Shown piece after piece: positions 6,111 to 6,477 of a DNA stretch of 6,477 nt (position 1 is the first letter of the stretch; the number at the start of each line of letters is the position of its first letter). A program made the position numbers and the translations under genes. This stretch comes from Candidatus Puniceispirillum sp. (GTDB lineage Bacteria > Pseudomonadota > Alphaproteobacteria > Puniceispirillales > Puniceispirillaceae), in assembly GCA_016778825.1 (NCBI GenBank), contig JADHOU010000088.1, positions 1 to 6,477 of the forward strand, given 5' to 3'. The notes under the pieces are model-generated. The model worked only from the letters and a program-made list of their open reading frames with translations. It ran no database searches and was not told where the DNA came from.

Positions 6111-6477
6111 ATGCCAGCCACTGCCAAGCTTATACCAATTATCAAAATGCCAGATCCGATTTTACGCGAAACGGCAAAGCCGGTAACCGAAATCACCGAT
6201 GGAATTCGCCAGCTTTTGGATGATATGGCGGCAACCATGTACGACGCGCCGGGCATTGGCCTTGCCGCACCGCAGGTCAATATCGGCCAGCGAGTCATTG
6301 TTATAGATTGTGGCAAGGATGATGCACCCGAATTATTTAAAATGATTAATCCGGAAATTATTCGCGAATCAGACGCCCGCGCCATCTTGGAAGAAGGCTG
6401 TCTTTCTATTCCCGACCAAACGGCCGATGTTGAACGGCCAGCCGAAGTTGAAGTGCGCTATCTTGATGAGGCTGGTG
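6111..6477 (+). CDS. def: Peptide deformylase (5' part, cut by window end)
   Basis: Metalloenzyme that removes the formyl group from the N-terminal methionine of new proteins at the ribosome. The first 122 codons are present and the frame is open to the window edge, so the gene is truncated by the window and not by mutation. Translation gives MPATAKLIPIIKMPDPILRE at the start, motif 1 GIGLAAPQ (48-55) and motif 2 EGCLSIP (95-101), where C97 is a metal ligand. The third motif, HExxH, with the two His ligands and catalytic Glu, should lie just beyond. The ATG at 6111 is preceded by AGGA (6098-6101) with 9-base spacing. In related genomes def is usually followed by fmt, methionyl-tRNA formyltransferase, which would be the expected next gene. 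It is divergent from rmuC. Confidence 0.95.
   Translation, partial: MPATAKLIPIIKMPDPILRETAKPVTEITDGIRQLLDDMAATMYDAPGIGLAAPQVNIGQRVIVIDCGKDDAPELFKMINPEIIRESDARAILEEGCLSIPDQTADVERPAEVEVRYLDEAG

Noticed and set aside
6014..6223. Plus-strand open frame of 69 codons starting before def
   Set aside because: It overlaps the def start in another frame, lacks a ribosome binding site, and its product has no recognisable features.
5918..6385. Minus-strand open frame of 155 codons opposite def and the rmuC-def gap
   Set aside because: It is antisense to the clear peptide deformylase frame and runs through the divergent promoter region; its sequence resembles no family I know and looks like a mirror of def codon bias.

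Overview
The window reads as an ordinary piece of chromosome from an alphaproteobacterium of moderate G+C (roughly half by eye). The evidence is the gene order kdsB-pheA, then SRP RNA-dnaX-ybaB-recR, then rmuC and def. Protein details agree: an alphaproteobacterial-style QGDLP motif in KdsB, a monofunctional prephenate dehydratase whose ACT domain reads NLTKLESY, and DnaX opening with YRVLARKYRP. A marine lineage such as SAR116 would fit the base composition and style, but that is a guess. KdsB implies a Gram-negative cell with Kdo-containing lipopolysaccharide.

Layout: 1-70 is a short upstream region, possibly the start of a divergent gene. kdsB (71-823, +) makes CMP-Kdo for LPS. pheA (926-1771, +) makes phenylpyruvate for phenylalanine. 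The 360-base space between pheA and dnaX holds the small SRP RNA gene (ffs, about 1865-1962) with a plausible promoter before it, followed by a leader. dnaX (2132-3850, +), ybaB (3847-4173, +) and recR (4175-4771, +) form a tightly coupled replication and repair operon: dnaX and ybaB overlap by four bases and ybaB and recR are one base apart. rmuC (4845-5912 preferred, -) converges on recR. def (6111 to the window end, +) diverges from rmuC and is cut off before its HExxH motif. No terminator with a good U-tract is visible between the converging recR and rmuC.

How the genes fit together: DnaX is the clamp-loader ATPase of DNA polymerase III. YbaB is a small DNA-binding protein that commonly sits between dnaX and recR. 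RecR acts with RecF/RecO in loading RecA at gaps. RmuC is a predicted membrane-anchored nuclease-fold protein linked to limiting DNA rearrangement. The SRP RNA and peptide deformylase both belong to handling of nascent proteins.

I found no mobile element, CRISPR array, tRNA, defence system or new multigene system. The points most worth checking are a possible -1 frameshift heptamer in dnaX that would give a gamma-like short form, the true start of dnaX just after the SRP RNA, and the start of rmuC.
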